A DNA stretch of 64,000 nt, taken from the NCBI GenBank assembly GCA_963727235.1, contig CAVSFZ010000028.1, positions 62,001 to 126,000 on the forward strand. The letters run 5' to 3'. Positions within the stretch are counted from its first letter, which is position 1; every line of letters begins with the position of its first letter. Shown here in pieces: positions 16,585 through 25,349 of the stretch. The position numbers and the translations under genes were made by a program. Source of the DNA: CAVPTL01 sp963727235. Lineage in GTDB: Bacteria > Actinomycetota > Thermoleophilia > Gaiellales > JAICJC01. The notes below the pieces were generated by a model. It was given only the letters and a program-made list of their open reading frames with translations. It was not told the origin of the DNA and searched no databases.

Positions 16585-18216
16585 GTGAGTGACATACCCG
16601 CCGCAGAAGCGCCGCCACCGGCACCTGCTTCCGGCATGTTCGCGCGAAACGCCACGGGCCTCGTCCGTGGGGTCTCGCCGCGATCGTCATTGATCATCAA
16701 CTTCATACCCGGCCATCCCGCCCAGTCACTGGCGGCAGGGTTCTTCTTCGTGTTCGCCCTGTTCCCGGGCGGGAACTACCTGGTCGGCATTCTGCTGGTG
16801 ATCCCGATGGGTCTGGCCATGGCGTACGCCTTCGGCCTGCTGACCGCCATGATCCCCAGATCCGGCGGTGACTACATGTTAGTAAGCCGGGTGATACATC
16901 CCATGGTGGGATTGATTTCGTCATTCTGTATGACGTTAGCCGGCTTGCTTTCAAATGCCTTCTTCGGCATAGCCTTCGTGACGATCGGACTCGCTCCAGG
17001 GTTACAGGGGATCGGTCTGGTCGGTGGCTGGCCGACGTTGGTGCGGTGGAGTGCCGAGATTCAGTCCAAACACTGGATCATCGCGCTCGGCGGATTGATG
17101 ATGTGCCTTTCGGGCCTGATTCTGGCCGGTGGCTGGAACTGGACGCTGCGCATCCAGAACATCCTGTTCTGGCTGGTCACCGCCTCACTTCTGATCAGCG
17201 TGCTGATCGCACTGTTCACGTCGCATAGCTCGTTCATCTCGAACTTCAACGACTTCTCGCAGTCGATCGGCGGGCCCGCCGGAGCGTACGACCACACCAT
17301 CAAGACGGCTCAGGCCGCGGGAACGAATACCGATCCGTCGTTCAGCTGGAGCAACACGATCCCGGTGATGGGATTCTTCTGCACGTTCTCCATCTTCGCG
17401 TACTGGTCGACGTTCATCGGTGGCGAGCTGCGTCAGGCAAGCACCATCAAGACCGCCAACAACATGGCCATCGCCGCAGTGGTGGGGCCGCTGGTGGTTG
17501 CGGTGTGCGCACTGGTGTTCTTCCACACCTTCGGCACGTCGTTCATGATCGCCGCCAACGGTGGTGGAGAGACTCCCGTGGCACCGCAGTTCTTCTCGCT
17601 GGTCGCGGCTTCCACCGGTAACACTCTGGTCGCGATCTTCGTATTCGGCGGCTACATCCTGTTCTGGCCGCTGATCTGTTACATCTCGTTCATCCAGCCG
17701 ACCCGCATGTTGTTTGCCTATGCGTTCGACGGCATCCTGCCCAAGGGCGTGACCAAGCTGTCGCGCAACGGGTCGCCGTATGTGGCAACGATCATCGCGG
17801 TGGTGGCGTCGTTCCTGACCCTGGTATGGGCCGTCAACGGCTCGAGCTTCTTCCAGGTGCTCGTGTATGCCACCTTGATCCAGCTGATCGCAATGGCGCT
17901 GGTGGGGCTCTCGGCCACGGTCGTGCCCTACACCAAGCCCGATCTGTACCGGGCGTCGGCGACCAAGAAGACGGTCTTCGGCATCCCGGTGGTGACGATC
18001 GCCGGCGTGGGCGCCATCGCCACCTGCGTCTTCGTGTGGGTGCTCTACCTGCACTATCCGACGCAGTTCTTCCTGGCCGACAAGCAGAAGATGTTCACCA
18101 TCTTCGGCGTCACCATCGGCCTGGCGATCATCTACTACTTCGCGGTCAAGCTGTATCGCAAGAGCAGCAGCGGAGTCGACATCGATCGGGCATTCGCGGA
18201 GATCCCTCCCGAGTGA
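16585..18216 (+). CDS. APC family amino acid/organic acid permease
   Basis: A 543-residue integral membrane transporter with about 12 hydrophobic helices. The APC helix-1 region SLAAGFFFVFALFPGGNYLVG and MIPRSGGDYMLVSRV are visible. A longer hydrophilic loop (around residues 205-235) separates helices. GTG at 16585 is preceded by AAGGAGG. It follows the metallophosphoesterase by 26 bases and is followed by a strong hairpin. It probably imports the substrate for the SDR/dehydratase genes downstream; substrate class unknown. Confidence 0.9.
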   Translation: MSDIPAAEAPPPAPASGMFARNATGLVRGVSPRSSLIINFIPGHPAQSLAAGFFFVFALFPGGNYLVGILLVIPMGLAMAYAFGLLTAMIPRSGGDYMLVSRVIHPMVGLISSFCMTLAGLLSNAFFGIAFVTIGLAPGLQGIGLVGGWPTLVRWSAEIQSKHWIIALGGLMMCLSGLILAGGWNWTLRIQNILFWLVTASLLISVLIALFTSHSSFISNFNDFSQSIGGPAGAYDHTIKTAQAAGTNTDPSFSWSNTIPVMGFFCTFSIFAYWSTFIGGELRQASTIKTANNMAIAAVVGPLVVAVCALVFFHTFGTSFMIAANGGGETPVAPQFFSLVAASTGNTLVAIFVFGGYILFWPLICYISFIQPTRMLFAYAFDGILPKGVTKLSRNGSPYVATIIAVVASFLTLVWAVNGSSFFQVLVYATLIQLIAMALVGLSATVVPYTKPDLYRASATKKTVFGIPVVTIAGVGAIATCVFVWVLYLHYPTQFFLADKQKMFTIFGVTIGLAIIYYFAVKLYRKSSSGVDIDRAFAEIPPE

Positions 18217-18230
18217 CCGAAACGCGACGG

Positions 18231-18255
18231 ACCGGGGGGCCGGCGGCCCCCCGGT
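18231..18255 (+). terminator. GC-rich hairpin after the APC permease gene
   Basis: Perfect 11-bp arms (ACCGGGGGGCC and its complement) with a 3-base loop lie 15 bases after the permease stop. There is no T-run, as is usual for high-GC actinobacterial terminators. It separates the permease from the SDR/dehydratase genes. Confidence 0.6.
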
Positions 18256-18316
18256 CGCCGCAATCCGGCAGTGCGCGATGCTGCGTGGAGAAACCACCCG
18301 AACCTGAAGGAGCATC

Positions 18317-19090
18317 GTGAGCAATCGTTTAGATGGAAGGCGCGCGCTGGTCACCGGAGCGTCCAGCGGAATTGGGCGTGAGGTGGCGGTTCGATTCGCA
18401 GCCGAGGGTGCGGCGGTGGCCTGCGGCGGCCGCGACCAGAGCCGTACCCAGGACACGGTCGATCGGATCGTCGCCGCCGGCGGCACCGCGGTGGCGGTGG
18501 TCGGGGACGTGTCCCAGCCCGAGGGTGCCCAAGCGGTGGTCGAGGCCGCCGCCGACGGGCTCGGTGGGCTGGACGCGCTGGTCAACAACGCCGGCATCGA
18601 CGCCACCGAGTGGAAGCCGGTGGCCGACTGGCCGGTGGACGAGTTCGACGACATCATCCGCACCAACCTGAGGGGCCCGTTTCTGGTTTCCAAGTACGCG
18701 ATCCCCCACCTGCTCGAGGCCGGCGGCGGCGCGATCGTGCACATGAGCTCGGTGTGCGCCATCACCGTGTGGGCGGGCGACTGCGCCTACGACGTGTCGA
18801 AGGCCGGGCTGAACATGCTGTCCGACCACATCGCGGTCGAGTACGGGCCCAAGAACATCCGTTCCAACACGCTCATGCCCGGCGCGATCGTGACCGAGCT
18901 GCACGAAACGGTGATGGAGGCGATGAACGACGATCGCGCCTTCGAGCGGGAGCTGCTCTCCCGGCACCCGGTCGCCCGCCTGGGGAACGTGGCCGAGGTG
19001 GCCGACGCGTGCGTCTTCCTGTGTGCTGACGAGGCCGGGTTCATGACCGGCTCGAACATCTCCATCGACGGCGGCTACAGCCGCATCTGA
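18317..19090 (+). CDS. SDR family oxidoreductase
   Basis: A 257-residue classical SDR with TGASSGIG, NNAGID, Ser in HMSS and catalytic YDVSK. GTG at 18317 follows GAAGGAG at good spacing. A LacI-operator-like sequence (GCAATCGTTT at 18321) overlaps the first codons. It begins a three-gene block with an enolase-superfamily dehydratase and an RraA-type aldolase, the order expected for oxidation, dehydration and cleavage of a sugar acid. Confidence 0.92.
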   Translation: MSNRLDGRRALVTGASSGIGREVAVRFAAEGAAVACGGRDQSRTQDTVDRIVAAGGTAVAVVGDVSQPEGAQAVVEAAADGLGGLDALVNNAGIDATEWKPVADWPVDEFDDIIRTNLRGPFLVSKYAIPHLLEAGGGAIVHMSSVCAITVWAGDCAYDVSKAGLNMLSDHIAVEYGPKNIRSNTLMPGAIVTELHETVMEAMNDDRAFERELLSRHPVARLGNVAEVADACVFLCADEAGFMTGSNISIDGGYSRI

Positions 19091-19096
19091 GCGCCG

Positions 19097-20281
19097 TTGC
19101 AGATCACCGACATCCATACCCATGTGCTGCTCGATCCCGGCTATGACGTGGGCGCGACCAGCTCGGCACAGGACACGATCGTGGTCGAGATCGAGACCGA
19201 CGAGGGCCTCACCGGGATCGGCGAGACCGATCTGAATGCCTGGATCGCGCGCGCGTGCATCGAGGCCCCGGGCACGCACACGATGGATCGCGGCCTGCGG
19301 CCGCTCTTGATCGGGCGCGACCCCACCGACGTCGAGGCGATCTGGCAGGAGCTGTATGTGGGCAGCTGCATGAGCGGCCGCCGGGGAGCGCTGATGCACG
19401 CCATCGGCGCGCTCGACATCGCTCTGTGGGATCTGCGCGGCAAGGCCGAGGGCGTCCCCTGCTGGCAGCTGTGGGGGAAGGCGCGGGGAGAGACCTTGAC
19501 CCCCTACGCATCGCTCCAGCCGGAGGTGTCGTCGTTCGACGCCTACCTGGAGTCGATGGTGGCGTGGGCCACCCGCGCCCGCGACCTGGGCTTCACGGCG
19601 GCCAAGCTGGAGGCCACCTTCGACGGGCCCTACGCCCACAAGGGCCTCTCGGGGCCGGACGAGTGGATCGTGCAGGTCGTGCGCGAGGTGCGGGCCGCCG
19701 CCGGATCGGACATGACGCTGATGGTGGATGTGCAGTACGCGTTCGACTCGGTCGAGCGGGCGCTGGCCGTCGCCGAGCAGATCGCCGAGTACGACATCTT
19801 CTTCCTCGAGACGCCGCTTTGGACGGACGACATCGAGGGCTACGCGAGGCTGACCGCGGCCTCGCCGGTGCCGATCGCCTGCGGTGAGTGGCTGTCATCG
19901 CGACACGAGTTCCGGCAGCTGATCGAGCGCTCGGCGGTGAACGTGGTGCAGCCCGACATCGGCCGGGTGGGCGGACTCACCGAGGCCCGGCGTGTGTGTG
20001 ACATGGCGGCAGAGGCGGGGCTCAAGGTGGTGCCGCATGCGTGGAAGACCGGCATCTCGGTGGCGGTCGCGGCCCACCTGGCGACGGTCACTCCGCACAT
20101 GCCGTTCTTCGAGTTCCTGCCGGCGGAGCTGTGCGAGTCTCGGCTGCGCAAGGAGCTGACCGTCGACGAGATGGTGTTCAGCGACGGCCGGCTGGGGATT
20201 CCCGCCCGACCCGGCCTCGGCATCGAGCTCAACCGTGACGCGCTGGACGAGTTCGTGCAGGCTGCGGCTCGTGTCGCCTGA
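19097..20281 (+). CDS. mandelate racemase/muconate lactonizing enzyme family (enolase superfamily) dehydratase
   Basis: A 394-residue enolase-superfamily protein. The N-terminal capping domain (1-125) precedes a barrel with metal ligands Asp211 (MVDVQYA), Glu238 (FLETPLW) and Glu264 (CGEWLS). Lys170 lies in an AAKLE motif, and Asp287 and His314 (VVPHAWKTGI) form a likely His-Asp dyad. This pattern fits sugar-acid dehydratases that abstract a proton next to a carboxylate. TTG at 19097 is the start, six bases after the SDR stop. It is a close paralog of the protein at 21793-22983. Confidence 0.88.
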   Translation: MQITDIHTHVLLDPGYDVGATSSAQDTIVVEIETDEGLTGIGETDLNAWIARACIEAPGTHTMDRGLRPLLIGRDPTDVEAIWQELYVGSCMSGRRGALMHAIGALDIALWDLRGKAEGVPCWQLWGKARGETLTPYASLQPEVSSFDAYLESMVAWATRARDLGFTAAKLEATFDGPYAHKGLSGPDEWIVQVVREVRAAAGSDMTLMVDVQYAFDSVERALAVAEQIAEYDIFFLETPLWTDDIEGYARLTAASPVPIACGEWLSSRHEFRQLIERSAVNVVQPDIGRVGGLTEARRVCDMAAEAGLKVVPHAWKTGISVAVAAHLATVTPHMPFFEFLPAELCESRLRKELTVDEMVFSDGRLGIPARPGLGIELNRDALDEFVQAAARVA

Positions 20282-20897
20282 GGCCCGCGCCGCGCAGGTG
20301 TCGGATGCGCTCGATGCCATGGGCGTGCGCGACCGATGCATCTCTCAGCTGCGGCAGTTCGTACCCGGCCCGGCGGTGGTGGGGACAGCATTCACGATGC
20401 AGTGCGCGCCGGCCGAGCGGGCGGACGGCGAGCGGTACGTGGGCTTGCTGGCGGCGCTCGATGCCGTCGGCCGCGGTGACGTTGTGGTGGTTGCCAGCGG
20501 ACCGTCGGATGCCGCGGCGGTGTGGGGCGAGCTGCTTTCCAACGCGTGCATCTCGCGCGGCGCGGTGGGGACGGTCACCGACGGGCTGATCCGAGACAGC
20601 GCCCAGATCGCAGAGCTCGGCTACCCGGTGTTCGCCCGCGGCACCTCGCCGCTCGACATCCACGGGCGGCTCGAGGTGGTCGCCCACGGTGGCGCGGTGG
20701 CCATCGCCGGAGTCCCGGTGGCCACCGGCGACACCGTCGTTGCCGACGGCGACGGCGTGGTGGTCGTGCCCCAGGCGCACGCCGCCGAGGCGCTCGAGCG
20801 GGCCGCCGCCAAGGCCGGCGGCGAAGGCGACTTCCGCAAGGCCGTCAGCGAAGGCGCCACCGCCACCGAAGCCTTCCGCCGCTTCCACGTCCTCTGA
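20271..20897 (+). CDS. RraA-like / 4-hydroxy-4-methyl-2-oxoglutarate aldolase family protein
   Basis: A 208-residue RraA-fold protein. WGELLSNACISRGAVGTVTDGLIRD matches the family signature GE-x(n)-A-x2-RG-x-x-G-x-VxDG-x-RD, whose Arg and Asp bind pyruvate and the metal in HMG aldolases. GTG at 20271, overlapping the dehydratase by 11 bases, is the likeliest start. After a dehydratase, a retro-aldol cleavage of a 2-oxo acid is the natural role, though some RraA-like proteins have other functions. The TGA stop is the first codon of a palindromic repeat. Confidence 0.85.
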   Translation: MSPEARAAQVSDALDAMGVRDRCISQLRQFVPGPAVVGTAFTMQCAPAERADGERYVGLLAALDAVGRGDVVVVASGPSDAAAVWGELLSNACISRGAVGTVTDGLIRDSAQIAELGYPVFARGTSPLDIHGRLEVVAHGGAVAIAGVPVATGDTVVADGDGVVVVPQAHAAEALERAAAKAGGEGDFRKAVSEGATATEAFRRFHVL

Positions 20898-20925
20898 ATA
20901 AAAGGTGCCAGGCACCATTTATTCA
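20895..20925. repeat. palindromic repeat, copy 3 (AAAGGTGCC subtype)
   Basis: 15-base arms (TGAATAAAAGGTGCC against GGCACCATTTATTCA) with one mismatch, around a single A. It lies between convergent genes, and the TGA stop of the RraA-like gene is the first three bases of the repeat. Confidence 0.85.
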
Positions 20926-20927
20926 CC

Positions 20928-21770
20928 TCACGGCTGTTGGGGGTAGTGGAGCGGGGCGCCGGCGATGCCGAGGTCGATGCCCTTCACCACCATCCCTCCC
21001 AGTGAGCCGATCGCGAGCTTCCTGAGCCCCTCGTCGTAGAACGTCACGTTGGTCGGCATGGGAATGTGGATCCCGCTGGGATCGTCCAGCACCATGTCCA
21101 CCCGGCCGCCCTCGGCGGGGACGTACAGCAGCCGGAACGGGTAGTACACGGCCACCAGGAAGCCCCCGTCCGCACACAGGGTGACGCCGTCGGGGGAGTT
21201 TCCGGCCAGGTCGGCGAGCAGCTCGAGCTTGCCGTCCACGACCCGCGAGAGCCGCGGGGTCAGGGTCTCCAGGAAGACCGGGTTGCCGTCCGCGTCGATG
21301 CACATGCCGTTGGGGAAGTGCAGCGGGCCCAGGTCGAACACCTCGCCGTCGCCGCCGCCGGGCGGGACGCGGATCAGCCGTCCGTTTTGGATGTCCATGT
21401 CCTCGGTGCCGGAGTCGGTGAAGTACAGCGAGCCGTCGGCTGCGAACGAGCAGAAGTTGGGCGTCTCCAGCGGGCCGCCGCCGGCCGAGTCGCACCAGGT
21501 GTCGATGCTGCCGGTGGCGGGATCGACCCGCAGCACCGCCGGCTTTGCATCCATGTTGCACAGGTAGATCATCCCGGCCGCGTCGAGACACAGCCCCAGC
21601 ACGAAGCCGCCGGTGTTGGCGATCTCGATCGGCTCGGACGTGTCGCGGTCGATGCGATACACCTGGCCGGCCTCGCCGCCGGCGTAGAGCTCACCGTCCG
21701 GCCCGGTGGTGATCCCCTCGGGGTGGTCGAGCGGAGCGGCGATGACGTACAGATCGTGAAGTGTTGCCAT
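20928..21770 (-). CDS. SMP-30/gluconolactonase-like beta-propeller protein
   Basis: A 280-residue six-bladed propeller. Repeated GI/GMxxDxxGxxY-type strands are visible (DHPEGITTGPDGELYAGG, GLCLDAAGMIYLCN, FAADGSLYFTDSG, FPNGMCIDADGNPVF). The Asn and Asp residues at blade ends (PNGM, SPDGV) match the metal-binding centre of SMP-30-type lactonases. ATG at 21770, with AAAGGA upstream, is favoured over ATG 21776. It follows the dehydratase at 21793 by 22 bases, so hydrolysis of a sugar lactone before dehydration is likely. Confidence 0.85.
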   Translation of the reverse strand: MATLHDLYVIAAPLDHPEGITTGPDGELYAGGEAGQVYRIDRDTSEPIEIANTGGFVLGLCLDAAGMIYLCNMDAKPAVLRVDPATGSIDTWCDSAGGGPLETPNFCSFAADGSLYFTDSGTEDMDIQNGRLIRVPPGGGDGEVFDLGPLHFPNGMCIDADGNPVFLETLTPRLSRVVDGKLELLADLAGNSPDGVTLCADGGFLVAVYYPFRLLYVPAEGGRVDMVLDDPSGIHIPMPTNVTFYDEGLRKLAIGSLGGMVVKGIDLGIAGAPLHYPQQP

Positions 21771-21792
21771 GATCATCCTTTCGGTACGCGGG

Positions 21793-22983
21793 TCAGGGTC
21801 GGACGCGTTTGGCTGCCTGCTCGAACTCTTCGAGCACGTCGCGGTTGAGCTCGATCCCCAGCCCCGGCCGAGCCGGCAGCGCGAGCCGGCCGTCGACCAG
21901 CACCAGCTCGTCGGTCACCAGCTCGCGGCGAAGGCGCGACTCGGCGACCTGCTGGGGGACGTATTCGAAGAACGGCATGTGGGGGGTCACCGCGGCCAGG
22001 TGGGCGGTCGCGGCGACGGTGATCCCGGTCTTCCAGCCGTGGGGCACGATCATCCGGCCCCGCTCGGCGGCCAGGTCGCACACGCGCCGGGCCTCGGTGA
22101 GACCGCCCACGCGTCCGACGTCCGGCTGGGCGACCTGCACGCCGCCGCGATCCATCAGGTCGAGGAACTCAAACCGGGTCGCCAGCCACTCGCCCGCGGC
22201 GATTGGGATCGGCGATCGGCGGGACAGCTCGGCGTAGCCCTCGAGGTCGTCTGCCCAAAGCGGCGTCTCGACGAAGAACACGTCCAGGTCGGCCCAGCTC
22301 TCGATCACCTCCAGGGCGTGGTCGACCGTGTTCCAGGCGTAGGCGACGTCGACCATGATCGCGAAGTCGGGCCCCACCGCTCGGCGCACGCCGGCGATCG
22401 TCTCGATCATGCGCTCGTCCCCGAAGTCGAGCCCGGAGTGTGCGTACGGCCCGTTGATCAGGATCTCGAGCTTGGCCGCCTCGAACCCCAATCCCTGCGC
22501 CCACGCAGCCTGGTCGACCAGCGTCTGGCTGAACTCGTCGAAGTCCCCGGTGGCCTTGGGCAGAAGCGATGCGTACGGCCTGAACGAGTCGCGCGCCTTC
22601 TCGCCCAGCAGCTGCCAGGTGGGCACCCCGGCAGCCTTGCCGCAGATGTCCCAGAGGGCCATGTCCAGTGCTCCCAGGGCATGCACGACCGCGCCCCGGC
22701 GGCCGGTCATGGCGGTGCCCACGTACAGCTCGTCCCACACCTTGACCGGGTCGAGCGGATCCATGCCCAGGATCGTCTGGCCCAACCCGAGATCCATGGT
22801 GTGCATGCCCGGAGCTTCGATGCACTCGCGCGCGACCCAGGCGTTCAGGTCGGTCTCGCCGATCCCGGTGATGCCCTCGTCGGTATGCACCTCGACCACG
22901 ATGTCGTCCTGGTTGGAGCTGGTTGCGTCCCGTTCATACCCTGGATCGAGCAGGATGTGGCAGTCGATGGCGGTGATCTTCAT
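21793..22983 (-). CDS. mandelate racemase/muconate lactonizing enzyme family (enolase superfamily) dehydratase
   Basis: A 396-residue paralog of the protein at 19097-20281. Metal ligands Asp212 (MVDVAYA), Glu239 (FVETPLW) and Glu265 (AGEWLA), Lys171 in AAKLE, and His315 (IVPHGWKTGI) are all conserved. Both begin with a DPGY...ATSS...QD stretch in the capping domain, so they probably act on related acids. ATG at 22983 overlaps the upstream binding-protein-like gene as ATGA. It is the middle gene of a three-gene minus operon ending in an SMP-30-like lactonase. Confidence 0.88.
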   Translation of the reverse strand: MKITAIDCHILLDPGYERDATSSNQDDIVVEVHTDEGITGIGETDLNAWVARECIEAPGMHTMDLGLGQTILGMDPLDPVKVWDELYVGTAMTGRRGAVVHALGALDMALWDICGKAAGVPTWQLLGEKARDSFRPYASLLPKATGDFDEFSQTLVDQAAWAQGLGFEAAKLEILINGPYAHSGLDFGDERMIETIAGVRRAVGPDFAIMVDVAYAWNTVDHALEVIESWADLDVFFVETPLWADDLEGYAELSRRSPIPIAAGEWLATRFEFLDLMDRGGVQVAQPDVGRVGGLTEARRVCDLAAERGRMIVPHGWKTGITVAATAHLAAVTPHMPFFEYVPQQVAESRLRRELVTDELVLVDGRLALPARPGLGIELNRDVLEEFEQAAKRVRP

Positions 22984-24083
22984 GCGCTGTGCCTCCGGTG
23001 AAGCTCCTGCAGCCGGGCGGTGAGATCCCCGGGTGCTCCGTCGAGCAGGTTGTCAGTCAGCAGGCGGCCGGCCTCGAGCTGAAATTCCGGCCACCAGTCG
23101 TCTCGCGGGCGCACCCAGGCCTGTTCGATCGACGCCCGCGTGCCCGAGTAGAAGCCGCCCGCCAGTGCGTCCAACTCGGGATCCTCCCACGCCGCACGGT
23201 GTCCGGGCTGGCCGCCGGTGCGAGCGACGATGTCGCGCTGGGCGTCGGGGCCGCTCGCCCAGGCTGCAAAGGCCGCCGCTTCCGCCTGGTGTGCTGATGT
23301 GGCCGAGACGGCCAGCCCCGCACCTCCCAGCACCGCACCGGCGGGGCCGTTGGTGGCCACGGGAACGTCGGCAAACCGGCACGGCCGGTCGGCTGTGGTG
23401 GCGTAGGTGCTGTAGCCGTAGGTCAACGGCATGTACACGATCTCGTCGGTGGTGGTCATCCGCCCCAGCGCGTCGGGCGGCTCCCAGCCAAGCGCCTCAC
23501 GCGGGCCGAGCTGTGCCAGCTCCGCCAGCACGACGGTGGCGCGGGCATCTTCGGTGGCGCTCGCAAACGGCTCGGCGCCGGAGGCGCCGACCAGGCTCAG
23601 CCAGCTCGAGACGGCGTGAGGCGGGGAGAGCGGCAGCGCGACGGCACCCGGCCGGCGGCGGGCCAGCGACAGCACCTGATCCCAGCTGACCGGCGCAGCC
23701 TCGCCCCCCAAAAGCTCGTCGCGGACAGCGGCCACCTGGCAGGCGGCGTCGGTGGCCAGGCCCCACTGGTGTCCGCCGTGAATGTACGAAGCGTGGCTCG
23801 GCCCCACCGCCCCCGCGCTCAGATCGGCGAGCGTCTGAGCATCGAGCAGCGCATCCAGCGGCGTCAGACAGCCGGTGCGTTCGGCCCGGCCGCAGAACGG
23901 GTGATCGATCACGATCAGGTCGTACTGATCTGCAACGTCCTCCAGCGGCTGGTCACCGAAGGCCTCCAGCGACCGCGCCTGCCACTGCACCTCGACGCCG
24001 GTCAGCGAGTGCCACTGCTCGCCGCAGGCCCGCATCGGCGACATGCAGCGCGGATGGTCCCAGCCCAGGGCACGGAGCACCAC
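22980..24083 (-). CDS. solute-binding-protein-like protein lacking a signal peptide
   Basis: A 367-residue protein resembling family-1 extracellular solute-binding proteins: ALGWDHPRCMSPM at the start, LIVIDHPFCGRAERTGCLTPLD, MPLTYGYSTYA, and a C-terminal ASGPDAQRDIVARTGGQPGHRAAW region that closes the binding cleft. The N-terminus has no hydrophobic signal or lipobox, and an in-frame TGA at about 24138 excludes a long missed leader. It is therefore predicted to be cytoplasmic. It heads an operon with a dehydratase and lactonase, and a LacI-type operator lies 36 bases upstream. It may sense or bind the operon's substrate. Confidence 0.75.
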   Translation of the reverse strand: MVLRALGWDHPRCMSPMRACGEQWHSLTGVEVQWQARSLEAFGDQPLEDVADQYDLIVIDHPFCGRAERTGCLTPLDALLDAQTLADLSAGAVGPSHASYIHGGHQWGLATDAACQVAAVRDELLGGEAAPVSWDQVLSLARRRPGAVALPLSPPHAVSSWLSLVGASGAEPFASATEDARATVVLAELAQLGPREALGWEPPDALGRMTTTDEIVYMPLTYGYSTYATTADRPCRFADVPVATNGPAGAVLGGAGLAVSATSAHQAEAAAFAAWASGPDAQRDIVARTGGQPGHRAAWEDPELDALAGGFYSGTRASIEQAWVRPRDDWWPEFQLEAGRLLTDNLLDGAPGDLTARLQELHRRHSA

Positions 24084-24118
24084 GGCGTCAACCAGCGGGG
24101 ACCCTCTGATGCGGCTCA

Positions 24119-24133
24119 GGCAAACGTTTGCGC
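24119..24133. promoter_or_regulatory. LacI-type operator upstream of the binding-protein-like/dehydratase/lactonase operon
   Basis: GGCAAACGTTTGCGC contains the perfect 12-base palindrome GCAAACGTTTGC with central CG, the classical LacI/GalR operator form. It is 36 bases upstream of the minus-strand start at 24083. Confidence 0.65.
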
Positions 24134-24218
24134 TTCATGCTCGATCGAGTCTATGCGATCCCCCCGACCACCGTCAAGCCCGGTTGGGACGGCGGTTCGG
24201 AGAGATCGATGGGTAGAT

Positions 24219-24233
24219 ATGATCTATGATCAA
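24219..24233. promoter_or_regulatory. GntR-type operator, site 1
   Basis: ATGATC-TAT-GATCAA is almost a perfect palindrome of the form TTGATC-N3-GATCAA; the same sequence (TTGATC-GAT-GATCAA) is at 31138-31152. It overlaps the leader just before the GTG start at 24237. The GntR/FCD gene at 26319 is the obvious candidate regulator. Confidence 0.65.
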
Positions 24234-24236
24234 ATC

Positions 24237-25349
24237 GTGATCCAGCGGATAGAAGCACGCGCCATTGGCCCCGACGTCGAGCGCCTCAGCTGGGCGTCCG
24301 ACCTCGACCAGCAGTACGGCACGCTGACGGTCGTGCGGGTGCTCGACGACAGCGGGATCGAAGGCCTCGGAGCCACCCCGTCGTACTCGACCGGCCGCTT
24401 CGATCACTCCATCCTGGAGACCTTGCGACACCTGGCGCCGCGCATCCTGGGCGCCGATCCCCAGCAGCGCGAGGCCGTCTGGTACGGCCTCCAGGATTTC
24501 GCGCTGCCGTTGCTCCCGGGTGCCCAGGCGACGCTCGACATCGCGCTGTGGGACATCGCCGCACAGCACGCGGGTGTGCCCCTGCATCAGCTGCTCGGCG
24601 GTTTCCGCACCAGGGTTCCGGCGTACGCCTCCACCCCGCTCCTGGCCGACGCCGACGCCTACGTCGAGTTCGTCGGCGATCTGCTCGAGCTGGGGTACCG
24701 GGCGGTCAAGTTCCACGCCTGGTGCGAGCCCGACCGCGATCTGGAGATGCTTCGCAAGGTACACGCCGCCCACGGCGGGTCGGGCATCGCGATGATGCAC
24801 GACGGCGAGCAGCGGTACAACCGCACCTCGGCGCTGCGGGTCGCCCGCGAGCTCGACGCGATGGGCTTCGGGTGGCTGGAGGCGCCGCTGCCCGACCACG
24901 ATCTGATCGGCTATGCCGACCTCCGCAGCCGGGTGGGGGTGCCGATCCTGGGCGGCGGCAACGACATCGTTGACATCCGCTCGGTGGGCGACGCGCTGAT
25001 GCGCCACCCGTGGGACGCCCTGCGGTTCGATGTCACCGTCGCGGGAGGTTTCACGCCGTCCCGCAAGCTGGTGGGACTGGCTGAGGGTGCGGGGCTCTGG
25101 GCGGAGCTTCAGAGCTGGGGATACACACTGATCCAGGCGGCCAATCTGCATCTGGGCCTGGGCATGGCCTGCACCGGGATGTTCGAGTTGCCGGTGCCTC
25201 CCGAGCCGCACGAGTTCGCGGTCGCCAACCCGTACAAGATCGCCGCCGACGGCCAGGTCGAAGCGCCCACCGCACCCGGCCTCGGGGTCGAGGTGGACTG
25301 GGATCGGATGGAAGCCGCCACACTCGCCACCTTCACCTGCGAGGCATAG
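24237..25349 (+). CDS. enolase-superfamily (mandelate racemase-like) dehydratase/epimerase
   Basis: A 370-residue enolase-superfamily protein only distantly related to the other three in the window. It has KFH at 158-160 (KxH catalytic motif), metal ligands Asp189 (MMHDGEQ) and Glu215 (WLEAPL), and a third-ligand region at 238-243 (LGGGND), where an Asn-Asp pair replaces the usual Glu. The C-terminal strand ends with ELQSWGYTL. GTG at 24237 is used; ATG at 24219 lies inside the operator palindrome. The DapA-type gene starts immediately after its stop, so the pair likely performs dehydration then aldol cleavage. Confidence 0.82.
   Translation: MIQRIEARAIGPDVERLSWASDLDQQYGTLTVVRVLDDSGIEGLGATPSYSTGRFDHSILETLRHLAPRILGADPQQREAVWYGLQDFALPLLPGAQATLDIALWDIAAQHAGVPLHQLLGGFRTRVPAYASTPLLADADAYVEFVGDLLELGYRAVKFHAWCEPDRDLEMLRKVHAAHGGSGIAMMHDGEQRYNRTSALRVARELDAMGFGWLEAPLPDHDLIGYADLRSRVGVPILGGGNDIVDIRSVGDALMRHPWDALRFDVTVAGGFTPSRKLVGLAEGAGLWAELQSWGYTLIQAANLHLGLGMACTGMFELPVPPEPHEFAVANPYKIAADGQVEAPTAPGLGVEVDWDRMEAATLATFTCEA

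Noticed and set aside
17185..18765. 526-residue open frame on the minus strand across the APC permease and SDR
   Set aside because: It lies wholly opposite two well-supported genes, is rich in His/Arg/Pro as expected of an antisense frame in GC-rich DNA, and has no recognisable motif.
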